Origin: CAYWMD01 sp964458575
Lineage (GTDB): Bacteria > Verrucomicrobiota > Verrucomicrobiia > Limisphaerales > JADLHS01
DNA length: 64,000 bases
NCBI GenBank assembly: GCA_964458575.1
Contig: CAYWMD010000032.1
Span: forward strand, 10,315-74,314
Direction: 5' to 3'
Positions within the stretch are counted from its first letter, which is position 1; the number at the start of each line of letters is the position of its first letter. Both the position numbers and the translations under genes were made by a program. Of this stretch, positions 34,982-43,830 are shown in pieces. The notes beneath the pieces were generated by a model, which saw only the letters and a list, made by a program, of their open reading frames with translations, ran no database searches and was not told the DNA's origin.

Positions 34982-36244
34982 ATGAAATTCCGCCGTCCAT
35001 CCCAGTTCGGGGCCGAAGCCAGGGAAAGCTTCTCCATGGCCATGAGCGCCATTGCCGCGCACAAACTGCGTTCCACGCTCACGTTGCTTGGTGTGTTGAT
35101 CGGCGTGTTCTCCATCATCGTCGTCATGACGGCCATGCGGGTGCTCAAGAACAACATTGAAACGGAACTCAGCATGTTGGGCAGCCAGACCTTCGCCGTC
35201 CAAAAGTGGCCGGCGGTCCAGTTTGGCGGTCCGGGCGACTGGGAGAAGTATTGGCGGCGCAAAAATATTTCGCTGGCGCAAGGACAACGCGTCCTGGAAA
35301 AAGCCACCCTCGCCGCCCATGTCGGTATCGAGGAACACTTTTGGGGCGGACAGGTCGAGACGCGTTTTCAGAAAACGCCGCCGACCGTGATGATGCTGGG
35401 CGAAACGCCAGGCAGCTTCCCCACCCGCAACTGGCTGGTCGCGGATGGACGGATTCTCAGCGAGAGCGACGTGGAGAACGCGCGCGATGTTTGCGTGCTG
35501 GGCGCCGCGCTGGCCAAAACGGTCTTCCCGTTTGGCTCGCCGGTCGGTGAACGCCTGAAGTTAAACGGCATCAACTACACCGTGATCGGCGTGCTCGCCT
35601 CCAAGGGCGGTGCGCTCAGCGGCGAGCAGGACAATTTCGTCGTCGTGCCGATCACCACGGCATTGAATCGTTACGGCCGTTGGTGGCGCAGCCTGGTCAT
35701 TCTGGTTCAAGCCCGCGACGCGGCCAGTTACGAGGACTGCGTCGAACAGGTCCGCGGCATCCTGCGCGTGGCCCGCAAAGTCCCGCCGGGCAACGAGGAC
35801 GATTTTGAAATATTTTCCAACGATTCGCTCATCAAGCAATTTGACAAGTTCACGGTCGCCGTGCGCATTGGCGTGAGCGTGGTGAGTTCCATCGCCCTGC
35901 TCGCGGCGGGTATTGGCATCATGAACATCATGTTGGTTTCGGTGACGGAACGAACCCGCGAAATCGGCATCCGCCGCGCGGTGGGCGCGAAGAAGCGCAA
36001 CATCATGACGCAATTCATCGTGGAAGCCGTGGTGTTGTGCGAGGTCGGCGGTGCGCTGGGCGTGGGGCTGGGGGTGGTGGGCGGGAACGTCGTCGCCATC
36101 TTGATGAAAGTGCCGCCCGCGCTGCCATTCGACTGGATGGTGCTGGGCCTGGTGATTTGTTCCATCGTCGGAATCATTTTTGGAACGTACCCGGCCTACA
36201 AGGCGGCGAATCTCGATCCGATCGAGTCGTTGCGGTATGAGTGA
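34982..36244 (+). CDS. ABC exporter permease, MacB/FtsX type (second)
   Basis: A 420-residue inner-membrane subunit with the same layout as its neighbour: N-terminal helix (AHKLRSTLTLLGVLIGVFSI), periplasmic MacB_PCD domain, and C-terminal FtsX domain with GIGIMNIMLVSVTERTREIG, then IRRAVGAKKRN. The pair are diverged paralogues. I chose ATG 34982 (MKFRRPSQFG), which removes 13 residues of an open extension overlapping the previous gene's end. It closes the operon; the next gene starts 203 bases later. Confidence 0.92.
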   Translation: MKFRRPSQFGAEARESFSMAMSAIAAHKLRSTLTLLGVLIGVFSIIVVMTAMRVLKNNIETELSMLGSQTFAVQKWPAVQFGGPGDWEKYWRRKNISLAQGQRVLEKATLAAHVGIEEHFWGGQVETRFQKTPPTVMMLGETPGSFPTRNWLVADGRILSESDVENARDVCVLGAALAKTVFPFGSPVGERLKLNGINYTVIGVLASKGGALSGEQDNFVVVPITTALNRYGRWWRSLVILVQARDAASYEDCVEQVRGILRVARKVPPGNEDDFEIFSNDSLIKQFDKFTVAVRIGVSVVSSIALLAAGIGIMNIMLVSVTERTREIGIRRAVGAKKRNIMTQFIVEAVVLCEVGGALGVGLGVVGGNVVAILMKVPPALPFDWMVLGLVICSIVGIIFGTYPAYKAANLDPIESLRYE

Positions 36245-36447
36245 AGCGCTGGGTGTTGAGGCGGGAAGATTGCGGCCGGTAAGATCGGAAAGGGAATTTA
36301 TTTTCCTGCCGGCAATGTGGCTGGATTTATCCGCCGCGTGATTTGCCTGTCCTCCATCTTCCCGTCACTGCCTTGGTCAGCGTGCGGCGCAATTTTCACT
36401 TTTCATTCTTTCCCTTTGCCCGTCGTTGGGCTATTTTCCTCGTTCAC

Positions 36448-38289
36448 ATGATTGAGACTGACATTGAATTGTTGAAAGGCATTGCAAACCAGTTGCGGAT
36501 TCATTCGATCGCGGCGACCACGGCGGCGGGCAGCGGCCATCCGACTTCCTGCTGCTCGGCGGCCGAGGTCGTGGCCGCGCTGTTTTTCGGCCACATGCGT
36601 TACGACGCGAAGAATCCGCATTATCACAACAACGACCGCTTCGTTCTTTCCAAAGGCCACGCCGCGCCGTTGCTTTACGCCGCTTGGGCCGAAGCGGGTT
36701 TGTTTCCCGCCGAGGATTTGTTGAAGTTGCGAACCATCGGCTCCGACCTCGAAGGCCATCCCACGCCACGACTGCCGTTTGTGGACGTGGCGACCGGCTC
36801 GCTGGGCCAGGGCTTGAGCGCGGGCGTCGGCATGGCACTGGCCGCGCGCATGGACAATCTCGACTACCGCACCTACGTGTTGCTGGGCGATGGCGAAATC
36901 GCCGAAGGCGGCGTGTGGGAGGCGGCCTCACTCGCCGGGATTTGCAAGCTGAACAACCTGATCGCGATTGTGGACGCGAACCGTTTGGGCCAGAGCCAGG
37001 CCACCGCCTTCGGGCACGACATCAATGTTTATCGCGACCGGTTCAAATCTTTCGGTTGGCGGGTCGAAACGCTGGACGACGGTCACGACCTCGAGGAAAT
37101 CGAGGAGGTGCTCGGCGGCGTGGGGTTGGACGACAAACCGCTCGCCATCATTGCCAAGACCTACAAAGGTGCCGGGGTTTCTTTCCTCCAGGACAAGGAC
37201 GGCTGGCACGGCAAAGCGTTGAGCGCGGAGGAAGCGGAGAAAGCCATTGCTGAGTTGCGGCCCAGTTCGCGATCGGCAGCCGGCGTGGCCATCCCTACCC
37301 CCAGCCAGCTTCCCGCACCGGACAATGCAATTCCCGCGGGCTATCCAGCGCTGACCTACAAGTTGGGGGACAAGGTGGCGACCCGGGAAGCCTTTGGCAA
37401 CGCGCTTGCCCGCGTTGGCGAGGTGGACAAGCGCATCGTTGCCCTGGATGGCGACACAAAAAACTCCACCTTCTCCGACAAGTTCGCCAAGAAGTTTTCG
37501 GACCGTTTCACCGAATGTTTCATTGCGGAACAAAACATGGTGGGCGTGGCCACGGGCTTGGGCACGCGCGGCAAGGTGCCGTTCGCTTCAACGTTCGCGT
37601 GCTTTCTCGCGCGCGGTTACGATCAGATTCGCGTGGCGGGCATTTCGATGGCGAACCTCAAGCTCGCCGGCTCGCATGTCGGCGTCAGCATCGGCGAGGA
37701 CGGTCCCTCGCAGATGGCGCTGGAGGATCTGGCGATGATGCGGGCGATTGCCGGCAGCGTGGTGTTGTATCCGAGCGACGCGGTCAGCACCGAGAAGCTT
37801 GTCGAGCAGATGGCCCAGGCGCGCGGCATTCATTTCCTGCGCACGTCCCGGCCCAAGACGCCGGTGATTTACGGCAACGACGAAACATTCCCCGTTGGCG
37901 GCGCGAAAGTCGTGCGCCAGAACGCGGGCGACAAGGTCACCATCGTCGGCGCGGGCGTGACATTGCACGAGGCGCTCAAAGCCGCGGACGCCCTGGCGAA
38001 GGACGGCATCGGTGTCACGGTGATTGACGCCTACAGCATCAAGCCCTTGGGTAAAGATGTGATTCTTGCCGCAGCCAAAAAGACGAACAACATCGTCGTA
38101 ACGGTCGAAGACCACTACGCCGAGGGCGGCCTGGGTGATGCGGTAGCCGGCGAACTCAGCGCAAACGGTGTCAAGGTCACCAAGCTCGCCGTGCGCGAAC
38201 TTCCGCGTTCCGGCAAGCCGGAGGAACTGCTGGCCCGGTTTGGCATTGATGCCGCGGCCATTGTGAAGCAGGTCAAGGCGTTGGTTTGA
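36448..38289 (+). CDS. tkt: Transketolase, animal-type (about 613 aa)
   Basis: Thiamine-diphosphate enzyme that moves two-carbon units between sugar phosphates in the pentose phosphate pathway. N-terminal THDP/Mg region: GDGEIAEGGVWEAASLAGIC, then KLNNLIAIVDANR (about 148-180). The His/Asp-rich entry site HSIAATTAAGSGHPTSCCSA, then AEVV, and SKGHAAPLLYAA are also present. The pyrimidine domain has AEQNMVGVATGLGTRGKVPF, and the C-terminal domain begins PKTPVIYGND. The closest recall is to the vertebrate TKT/TKTL branch, shorter than the 660-aa E. coli type and with a QLRIHSI start. I start at ATG 36448 (MIETDIELLKG); 35 open codons upstream are not conserved in character. Confidence 0.93.
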   Translation: MIETDIELLKGIANQLRIHSIAATTAAGSGHPTSCCSAAEVVAALFFGHMRYDAKNPHYHNNDRFVLSKGHAAPLLYAAWAEAGLFPAEDLLKLRTIGSDLEGHPTPRLPFVDVATGSLGQGLSAGVGMALAARMDNLDYRTYVLLGDGEIAEGGVWEAASLAGICKLNNLIAIVDANRLGQSQATAFGHDINVYRDRFKSFGWRVETLDDGHDLEEIEEVLGGVGLDDKPLAIIAKTYKGAGVSFLQDKDGWHGKALSAEEAEKAIAELRPSSRSAAGVAIPTPSQLPAPDNAIPAGYPALTYKLGDKVATREAFGNALARVGEVDKRIVALDGDTKNSTFSDKFAKKFSDRFTECFIAEQNMVGVATGLGTRGKVPFASTFACFLARGYDQIRVAGISMANLKLAGSHVGVSIGEDGPSQMALEDLAMMRAIAGSVVLYPSDAVSTEKLVEQMAQARGIHFLRTSRPKTPVIYGNDETFPVGGAKVVRQNAGDKVTIVGAGVTLHEALKAADALAKDGIGVTVIDAYSIKPLGKDVILAAAKKTNNIVVTVEDHYAEGGLGDAVAGELSANGVKVTKLAVRELPRSGKPEELLARFGIDAAAIVKQVKALV

Positions 38290-38328
38290 TTTGCGACGTT
38301 CGGCAACGGCAAGGTTGTCTTTTTTGAC

Positions 38329-38371
38329 ACCGGCGCGTCCCTGGTAACAGGAGCGCGCCGGTTCGTTTTTT
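38329..38371 (+). terminator. Probable intrinsic terminator after tkt
   Basis: ACCGGCGCG (38329-38337) pairs with CGCGCCGGT (38354-38362) around a 16-base loop, followed by TTCGTTTTTT. It lies between tkt and the metallopeptidase gene, so the two are probably transcribed separately. Confidence 0.65.
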
Positions 38372-38386
38372 GCTTTCCTGGTGACC

Positions 38387-39529
38387 GTGAAAACGGTTTT
38401 CAGCCTCACTTTGCTGATGATCGGCCTGGCCGGCGCGGTTTTGGCCGAGGTGCAGAAGTGTTTTGTCTGCGACCAGGTCCTGGCCGGGAAATACTATCGG
38501 GCCGAGGACAACGTTCGCGGCGGTATGGTGGACATTTGCACCAACTGCGCGGCCACCGAGTCGCGTTGTTTCGCGTGCGGCCTGCCGGTCAAGTCCGAGG
38601 CCACGAAGCTCGAGGATGGCCGGTGGCTTTGCGGGCGCGACGCCCGGGACGCGATTCGGGATGACGACGAGGCGAAAAGGATTTGCTGTGAGACGCGCGC
38701 GGATATTAATCGCCTGTTTTGGGACCAGTTGAAATTCCCCTCCACCAATGTGGTGTTGAACATCGTGGATCAATTCACGTTGGAGAGCCTGTTCAAGTCG
38801 CCGGGGCACGGGCAGCGTTGCACGTCGGTGTTCGGCGCAACCCGCAGCAGCGACCTTGGGGATGGGCGACTCGTGCATTCGATCAATATCCTGAGCAGTT
38901 TGAACAAAACAAAACTAGGCGCCGTGGCCGCACACGAATTCGGCCACGTCTGGTTGAACGAGAATCTGTCGCAGGAACGCAAAGCCACACTTTCACCGGA
39001 CGCCGTCGAGGCTTTCTGCGAACTGGTCGCGTATGAATTGATGGACCGGGCACAGGAGAAAATGGAAAAGAAGTTCATCAAGGAAAATCCCTACACCCGC
39101 GGGCAACTGGACGCTTTCCTGACAGCCAGGGATCTCTACGGCTTCGCCTCGCTCGTGACGTGGATGAAATCCGGCCGGACAGGGAAGCTCGATGCCGCCG
39201 ATCCTGACGGCGTCAATGCCTTGCACGCCGCGAAATCACCGACCGCATTCGGGTTGTTAAACCCGGTCCCGCCGCCCCCGGCCCCGCTGCCGGACAAGCT
39301 GATCTTGCAAGCCATCACTGGCACGACGGGACGCCGGTTTGCCATCATCAATGACCGGACGTTTGGGGTGAAGGACTTGGCCCGGATGCGGCTGGCGCAA
39401 ACAAATTTCAGCATCCGCTGCCTGGAAATCCGCGCCGACTCCGTCCTGATCCAAATCGCGGAGACCGGCGAGAAACAGAAATTGTCTCTCCTCGCGGCTC
39501 AACCTCCGCCGGGCGCGGTGGTCCGCTGA
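38387..39529 (+). CDS. Secreted LIM-like / DA1-like zinc metallopeptidase
   Basis: A 380-residue exported protein. Signal peptide MKTVFSLTLLMIGLAGAVLA (GTG 38387; a GTG six bases earlier is equally possible). A Cys-rich module follows: CFVC, CTNC, CFAC, then RWLCGRDARD, the spacing of a LIM-type double zinc finger. The catalytic region AAHEFGHVWLNENLSQERKA has the HExxH pair, with a downstream AFCELVAYEL supplying the probable third ligand Glu. This combination (LIM plus HExxH with a WL and a Glu about 25 residues on) is that of DA1-type peptidases, described mainly in plants, where they are ubiquitin-activated. A periplasmic or secreted DA1-like protein must have another role. Assignment is by motif pattern only. 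Confidence 0.7.
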   Translation: MKTVFSLTLLMIGLAGAVLAEVQKCFVCDQVLAGKYYRAEDNVRGGMVDICTNCAATESRCFACGLPVKSEATKLEDGRWLCGRDARDAIRDDDEAKRICCETRADINRLFWDQLKFPSTNVVLNIVDQFTLESLFKSPGHGQRCTSVFGATRSSDLGDGRLVHSINILSSLNKTKLGAVAAHEFGHVWLNENLSQERKATLSPDAVEAFCELVAYELMDRAQEKMEKKFIKENPYTRGQLDAFLTARDLYGFASLVTWMKSGRTGKLDAADPDGVNALHAAKSPTAFGLLNPVPPPPAPLPDKLILQAITGTTGRRFAIINDRTFGVKDLARMRLAQTNFSIRCLEIRADSVLIQIAETGEKQKLSLLAAQPPPGAVVR

Positions 39530-39582
39530 GAAGGCTTTACCCACGGACCGACGGCTGCTGCTTTGCCGCCGCAGGCGTGCTT

Positions 39583-39699
39583 TCAATTCTGTTTCCAACC
39601 CTTGCCCGGGGTGTACTCGCGGCTGCCTTCATGAGACTTGCAGCCGGACGCAACCACCAGCGCCGCCAAAAGGAGGATCAAAACACAAATCTTTGACAT
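39583..39699 (-). CDS. Small 38-residue lipoprotein
   Basis: MSKICVLILLLAALVVASGC is a lipoprotein signal peptide with a lipobox (VASGC, Cys20). It is followed by a short mature part, KSHEGSREYTPGKGWKQN, ending in a TGA at 39583. Tiny entericidin-like lipoproteins with a C-terminal YxPGKGW motif are frequent in this phylum as I recall them, but function is unknown. It lies between the metallopeptidase and the AlgH-family gene, both on the other strand. No strong ribosome-binding site is seen. Confidence 0.65.
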   Translation of the reverse strand: MSKICVLILLLAALVVASGCKSHEGSREYTPGKGWKQN

Positions 39700-39758
39700 G
39701 GCCAAAGTTTAATCCAGATTGTCGGCACGGCAAGTTTGAGCCACATTAAGCGCACGGT

Positions 39759-40322
39759 ATGGCGGACAAGCCAAAAATCCTGAAAGGTCATTTGCTGCTC
39801 GACAGCGGGCGGTTGTCCGGGTCGTTTTTCCAACGCACGGTGGTCCTCATCTGCCAACATGACGCGGAGGGCGCTTTTGGCCTGGTGCTGAACCGGGCCA
39901 CCGGCAGCAAAGTCGGCGAAATGATCGTGGCGGACCTGCCCGATGTGTTGCGGGAAAGCCCCTTGTATCTGGGCGGCCCGGTCCAACCCTCGGCCCTGAG
40001 TTTCCTGCACACGGACAGTTTCCTCCCGGACGCGAACGTGCTGCCGAACCTGAATCTCGATCATTCACTCGACACGCTCGTGGATCTGGGCGAATCGTTT
40101 TCCGGCGAAAAGAAGATCCGGATGTTCGCAGGCTACGCCGGCTGGAGCGGGGGGCAACTCGAGGATGAAATGAAGCGAAAAGCGTGGCTATCCTACCCAG
40201 CCTCGTTGGAACTGGTTTTCGACACGCCACCCGACCAGCTCTGGCAGTCAGTCTTGCGCCGCAAAGGTGGTTGGAAAAATCGACTCCGGGCGCAGATGCC
40301 CGAAGACCTGTCGTGGAACTAG
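39759..40322 (+). CDS. YqgE/AlgH-family protein (DUF179)
   Basis: A 187-residue cytoplasmic protein of a broadly conserved family. Motifs: LKGHLLLDSGRLSGSFFQRT, then VVLICQHDAEGAFGLVLNR (residues 6-45), the GGPVQPSALSFLH strand, and GYAGWSGGQLEDEMKRKAW near residue 128. Function is unresolved; in Pseudomonas AlgH was named for effects on alginate regulation. The length is normal. The start is ATG 39759, 60 bases beyond the start of the divergent small lipoprotein. Confidence 0.93.
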   Translation: MADKPKILKGHLLLDSGRLSGSFFQRTVVLICQHDAEGAFGLVLNRATGSKVGEMIVADLPDVLRESPLYLGGPVQPSALSFLHTDSFLPDANVLPNLNLDHSLDTLVDLGESFSGEKKIRMFAGYAGWSGGQLEDEMKRKAWLSYPASLELVFDTPPDQLWQSVLRRKGGWKNRLRAQMPEDLSWN

Positions 40323-40598
40323 CCTCGCCCATTCACTTCGCCTTCCTTTCGTAGAATCCCAGCTGCCCCGTGCCGAGTTTGTGTCCTGACGCGTTTGGGG
40401 ACACATTTGCCAGAATTCTGGACACTGCCTTCGCGGACGAACTTTCTCCAATTGTGAACAGCTTCTGAACAACTTTGTTGCCCACGAAAGCGCGGCGGCG
40501 GTGCAATGCGATGGACTGCTGTGAATCGTGTGAATAATGTGAACATCTTTGCGGGCTTCCCGTGAAGCAACGGTATGTGATTTGCGAATCCCCTGAAT

Positions 40599-41267
40599 AT
40601 GCGCTGGGATATGATGGCGGTCGCGCCGCAGAACGGACGAATCGAAGTAACCTTGGATGGTGTGTGGGTCACGCCTCCTACAGAGCATCACTCCATTGCG
40701 GGTATTCGGGCTTACCTGGAAAGGCTTGCATTGGAGCAGCAGCGCATCCTATGTGCTTTTGTTATTGATGGACAACCCGTCACCCCGCGCCAACTGTCCA
40801 GCCAGACGGAAACGTTCAGCCGGATTGAAGCCGAGTCCATCGCGCTCGATGAAGTGCCGCTGCAAATTCTCCGGACCGCACTCGACCAGGCGGCGCAATT
40901 GCACAGCCGCATCGAGTCCGCCTTCGCGCTCATCTGCATCAACGACGCACCCGTGGCCCGTAAAATCTGGTGGGAAATCGCCCGCGACCTCAAAGAGCCG
41001 TTGCTGACGTTGAGCCTGCTGCCCGAGGAGATTTGCGGGCCCGCCAACGGCCGCGCGTCGTTCACCCAGCTTCGCAAGTGGCAGTTGCAGCAGCTCGCCA
41101 CCATCGTCAGCGACGTGGATGCGGCGGCCCACGCCGACACCGACGGGCTGCTGGAGGCATTGGAAAAGCGTCTACTGCCCTGGCTACAAAGCCTCCAACA
41201 GTGCATCGGCCTGTGGTACGAAACGGTGGCCGCCGGCGCGCGGTTTGCGGCCCAAGGCGCGGCCTAG
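40599..41267 (+). CDS. Uncharacterised soluble protein
   Basis: A 222-residue protein that I do not recognise. The N-terminal third is a beta-rich segment with a ubiquitin-like pattern: IEVTLDGVWVTPP, then AYLERLALEQQRILCAFVID, then GQPVTPRQL. The rest is helical, with many Leu, Ala and Gln. There is no signal peptide or transmembrane region. The gene stands alone: 276 bases of empty sequence upstream (40323-40598) and a convergent membrane protein downstream. A protein-interaction role is only a guess. Confidence 0.65.
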   Translation: MRWDMMAVAPQNGRIEVTLDGVWVTPPTEHHSIAGIRAYLERLALEQQRILCAFVIDGQPVTPRQLSSQTETFSRIEAESIALDEVPLQILRTALDQAAQLHSRIESAFALICINDAPVARKIWWEIARDLKEPLLTLSLLPEEICGPANGRASFTQLRKWQLQQLATIVSDVDAAAHADTDGLLEALEKRLLPWLQSLQQCIGLWYETVAAGARFAAQGAA

Positions 41268-41285
41268 TTGGTTCCACGATTCCGA

Positions 41286-41828
41286 TCAAGTCCCGTTGGC
41301 TGGTGGGTATTCCACGGCTTGCTGGACGGCTTCCCCCGCCGGGCGCGACAGGTTCTTGAAAACGCGCCAAAGGTAGAACGGTAAGAGTACCGCGAATAGC
41401 GGCATCAGCGCTAGACAGCCCATGGCCCCCAACAAGTAACCGCCGATGGTCAGGAAATTTATCGGCAACCGGCTCGTCACCCCGTTCCGCAAAACTTCGC
41501 CCTCCGAGAAGACATAGAGATAGGGCATCCAATTGTTATAGGGCCCAACGGCGCATCCGCAGTTTTCGCAAAACCAACCGCGCGGCGGGCATGGCGTGAA
41601 ACAATGATGACAAACCGGAATTGCCTCAGGCGATTGCAAACTCCTTTCCAGCTCGTCACCCCACGGATCCGGCTTGGGCGCAGCCGCGCGCACCCACAGA
41701 ACCAGCCGATAAATCCCCAAGCCCCCCACCACCACTGCGACCAACATCATCAGCAAGCCGAGGTTCGCCGGTTCGGTCAAATGCGTCGGGTTCATCGTCA
41801 GCGGCGCCACTGCACCCGCAGCGCCCAT
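41286..41828 (-). CDS. Small membrane protein with a zinc-ribbon
   Basis: A 180-residue protein with an N-terminal membrane helix (about 24-45, LLMMLVAVVVGGLGIYRLVL) and a cytoplasmic zinc ribbon (CHHCFTPCPPRGWFCENCGC, residues 73-92). One or two C-terminal helices are near 125-158. The zinc ribbon, followed by WMPYLYVFSEGEVLRNG, suggests a small adaptor. Function is unknown. An ATG at 41795 (MNPTHL) is an alternative start. It converges with the preceding gene. Confidence 0.65.
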   Translation of the reverse strand: MGAAGAVAPLTMNPTHLTEPANLGLLMMLVAVVVGGLGIYRLVLWVRAAAPKPDPWGDELERSLQSPEAIPVCHHCFTPCPPRGWFCENCGCAVGPYNNWMPYLYVFSEGEVLRNGVTSRLPINFLTIGGYLLGAMGCLALMPLFAVLLPFYLWRVFKNLSRPAGEAVQQAVEYPPANGT

Positions 41829-42052
41829 GCCTTCCTTTGCTTCACCGGATCACTTTTGTCAACCGTCCGCTCTCGCTGCTCCGATGCATCCGGTGCCGCT
41901 GTGGGCAGCCGGACCGACCTTGACACGACTCACCCGAAGTAGAAGGATGCGTTCGGTATGGGACGGGCAACTGTCTTGTTAATTTTTTCTGTCCGGCTGT
42001 CCCCGGGCAAAGGACGGTGTCCATTCCTGTTTCACGTTGACGGAGGCATCTT

Positions 42053-42547
42053 ATGAAAAGGTTGATATGGCACTGCTCCTGGGTTGCGGCATTTGTCGGT
42101 CTGTTCTGGATGGGACGGGTGAGTCCGGCAGTGGCTCAAGATCGCGGCGTTCCCACCGACCGGCTCGAACGCCTGGAGCGGCGGGTCAATGAAATGGCCG
42201 AACGCCAGGAACAATTCATGCGTCGGCAGGGAGCCCAGCGGGAGCATCGCGAACAAACGGCCCCATCCGGGCCTGACAATCTGCGCCCGCCGATGTTGCG
42301 TCCGGACCGGCCCGCCGCCGGCCCGCAGAATCCGCACGCGGCCAAACTGGTCAAGAGCCTGGGCGACACGGTGGGATTGCTCTTCCTCATCGGCATCATC
42401 TGCAACCTGCTGATGACGATCTGGATCTTCACGGACATCCGCAAACGCGGTGAGGGTTCGGGCATCTTTGTGGCGATGGCGGTGGTGGCGGGAATTCCCG
42501 CGGCCATCATTTACGCGCTCACGCGGATTGCCGACAAAAAACCCTGA
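42053..42547 (+). CDS. Exported protein with coiled coil and two membrane helices
   Basis: A 164-residue protein. N-terminal signal peptide or anchor (MKRLIWHCSWVAAFVGLFWM, to about VAQD) precedes an Arg/Glu-rich coiled coil (TDRLERLERRVNEMAERQEQ, residues 35-54) and a Pro-rich linker. Two helices at the end (about 107-130 and 139-157) are separated by a short charged turn (TDIRKRGEG). The pair resembles the N-terminal helices of phospholipase-D-like or cardiolipin-synthase leader domains, but no catalytic motif follows. Function unknown; possible membrane-tethering role. Confidence 0.65.
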   Translation: MKRLIWHCSWVAAFVGLFWMGRVSPAVAQDRGVPTDRLERLERRVNEMAERQEQFMRRQGAQREHREQTAPSGPDNLRPPMLRPDRPAAGPQNPHAAKLVKSLGDTVGLLFLIGIICNLLMTIWIFTDIRKRGEGSGIFVAMAVVAGIPAAIIYALTRIADKKP

Positions 42548-42600
42548 TTGAGCGGGCGCGTCGCCCCTGACGACACGCGGCAGATCGGATGTCTGCAGTG

Positions 42601-43728
42601 TTACTTTGCAGCGCGCGCCCGGACTGCGTCCAACTCGATTTCGAACAGCAGGTCCTGCCGGCAAATACCGCAGCCGGCGCTGATGGCCGGCAGCCTTCGC
42701 AATTCATGCCGGTCGCACCAATCGGAAAAAACCCGGGCGTCAGCCGGGGTCTTGAAATACGCCGTGGCACGGGTCACATCCGCGAACGACATGCCGCGCG
42801 ATTCCAGAATCGCCTCCACCACCCGCATGGACAGGCCGATCTGCGCCCGCAAATCCCCAACGTGAGCCGTACGCCCTTCCGGCTCGATGCTCGCCGTGCC
42901 GGAAATCAGCAACCGCCGTGATCCGGCGGACTTAACCTCCACCGCCCGGCTGAAGCGGCTGCCGTATGCGCAAGCTGGACACTGGAGCGGCGACGGTACT
43001 TCGATGGCGTGGGCGAACGAGCCTAAGGGTTGCATCGCCAGCGCGCCGACGGTTAATGCCGCGCCGATGGGGTTCCTGCCCTCGACGCCCGTGCTCGCGG
43101 GCAGGCAGCCGGACCGAAACACTGTCTCCGAGTACGCCCGGGCCCGCGCTTCATTGAACGCATCGTACCAGGAAAGGAGATTGTCGAGAAAAAACCATGT
43201 CCGCACCACGTCTCCCAGCGTGAAGTCCGCTTGCGCCAGCACGGTTTGCATTTGGTCCAAAGTCCGCTCCGTCTGTTCGACTCGCGTGCCCTTGACTGCA
43301 TCTGGCACGAGGCCGCCCAACAAACAGAATCGCGCATCGCCGTCCTCGAACACTGATCCGACCACGCGTCCGGACAACGCGAGCCGGTCCACCTTGCCGC
43401 CATGGCAAGCAAATACTTGAATCCCGGCGATGGGGGCGTTGTTGCACGCCAGCCCCTCAACCCACGTTACCGGCCAGTTGATCTGGCCGAACACGTGAAG
43501 CATCGCGTCATTTGTCGTGGCCGCCATATCCACGGGGCCGTAAATCATCAATTTGAGGATCGTGGCCGCTGACTCCTTCAACGAGCGTTCGAGCCGCCGG
43601 ACGATTTCGAGCAAGCTTTCGTCCGCGTGCGGTTTGAGGGTGAACGTGAATTCCCGGCTGCGTCCCGGCGGTGTGCGCTGGTCTTCCAGGTTGCGCGCAT
43701 AAGAACTGAATTGCGTCATCGTGAACAT
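42601..43728 (-). CDS. Tandem Rid/YjgF-domain protein, chorismatase-like (FkbO/Hyg5/XanB2 family)
   Basis: A cytoplasmic protein of about 375 residues built of two YjgF-like halves, the layout of chorismatases. Family-like segments are CLPASTGVEGRNPIGAALTV, YGSRFSRAVEV and LLISGTASIEPEGRTAHVGD. Chorismatases hydrolyse chorismate to pyruvate plus a dihydroxycyclohexadiene or hydroxybenzoate product, feeding polyketides (FkbO, Hyg5) or aryl-polyene/xanthomonadin and coenzyme Q (XanB2). No such pathway gene is next to it, so its role is open; an alternative is a Rid-type deaminase. I start at ATG 43728; ATG 43719 and an upstream GTG are also in frame. It is divergent from the Tat cluster. Confidence 0.6.
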   Translation of the reverse strand: MFTMTQFSSYARNLEDQRTPPGRSREFTFTLKPHADESLLEIVRRLERSLKESAATILKLMIYGPVDMAATTNDAMLHVFGQINWPVTWVEGLACNNAPIAGIQVFACHGGKVDRLALSGRVVGSVFEDGDARFCLLGGLVPDAVKGTRVEQTERTLDQMQTVLAQADFTLGDVVRTWFFLDNLLSWYDAFNEARARAYSETVFRSGCLPASTGVEGRNPIGAALTVGALAMQPLGSFAHAIEVPSPLQCPACAYGSRFSRAVEVKSAGSRRLLISGTASIEPEGRTAHVGDLRAQIGLSMRVVEAILESRGMSFADVTRATAYFKTPADARVFSDWCDRHELRRLPAISAGCGICRQDLLFEIELDAVRARAAK

Positions 43729-43830
43729 CAGACGTTCACGCCGCACCGCCAGTTATAACACCATTTTTGCCGCGTGCCGGACAAAAATGGTGTTGAAACT
43801 CGCGGCCACCCTGAGCGTCTGAACTCAGTG

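Noticed and set aside
36343..36447. 35-codon N-terminal extension of transketolase
   Set aside because: It is hydrophobic and aromatic but not a convincing signal peptide, and the enzyme is cytoplasmic. The normal enzyme start is at MIETDIELLKG.
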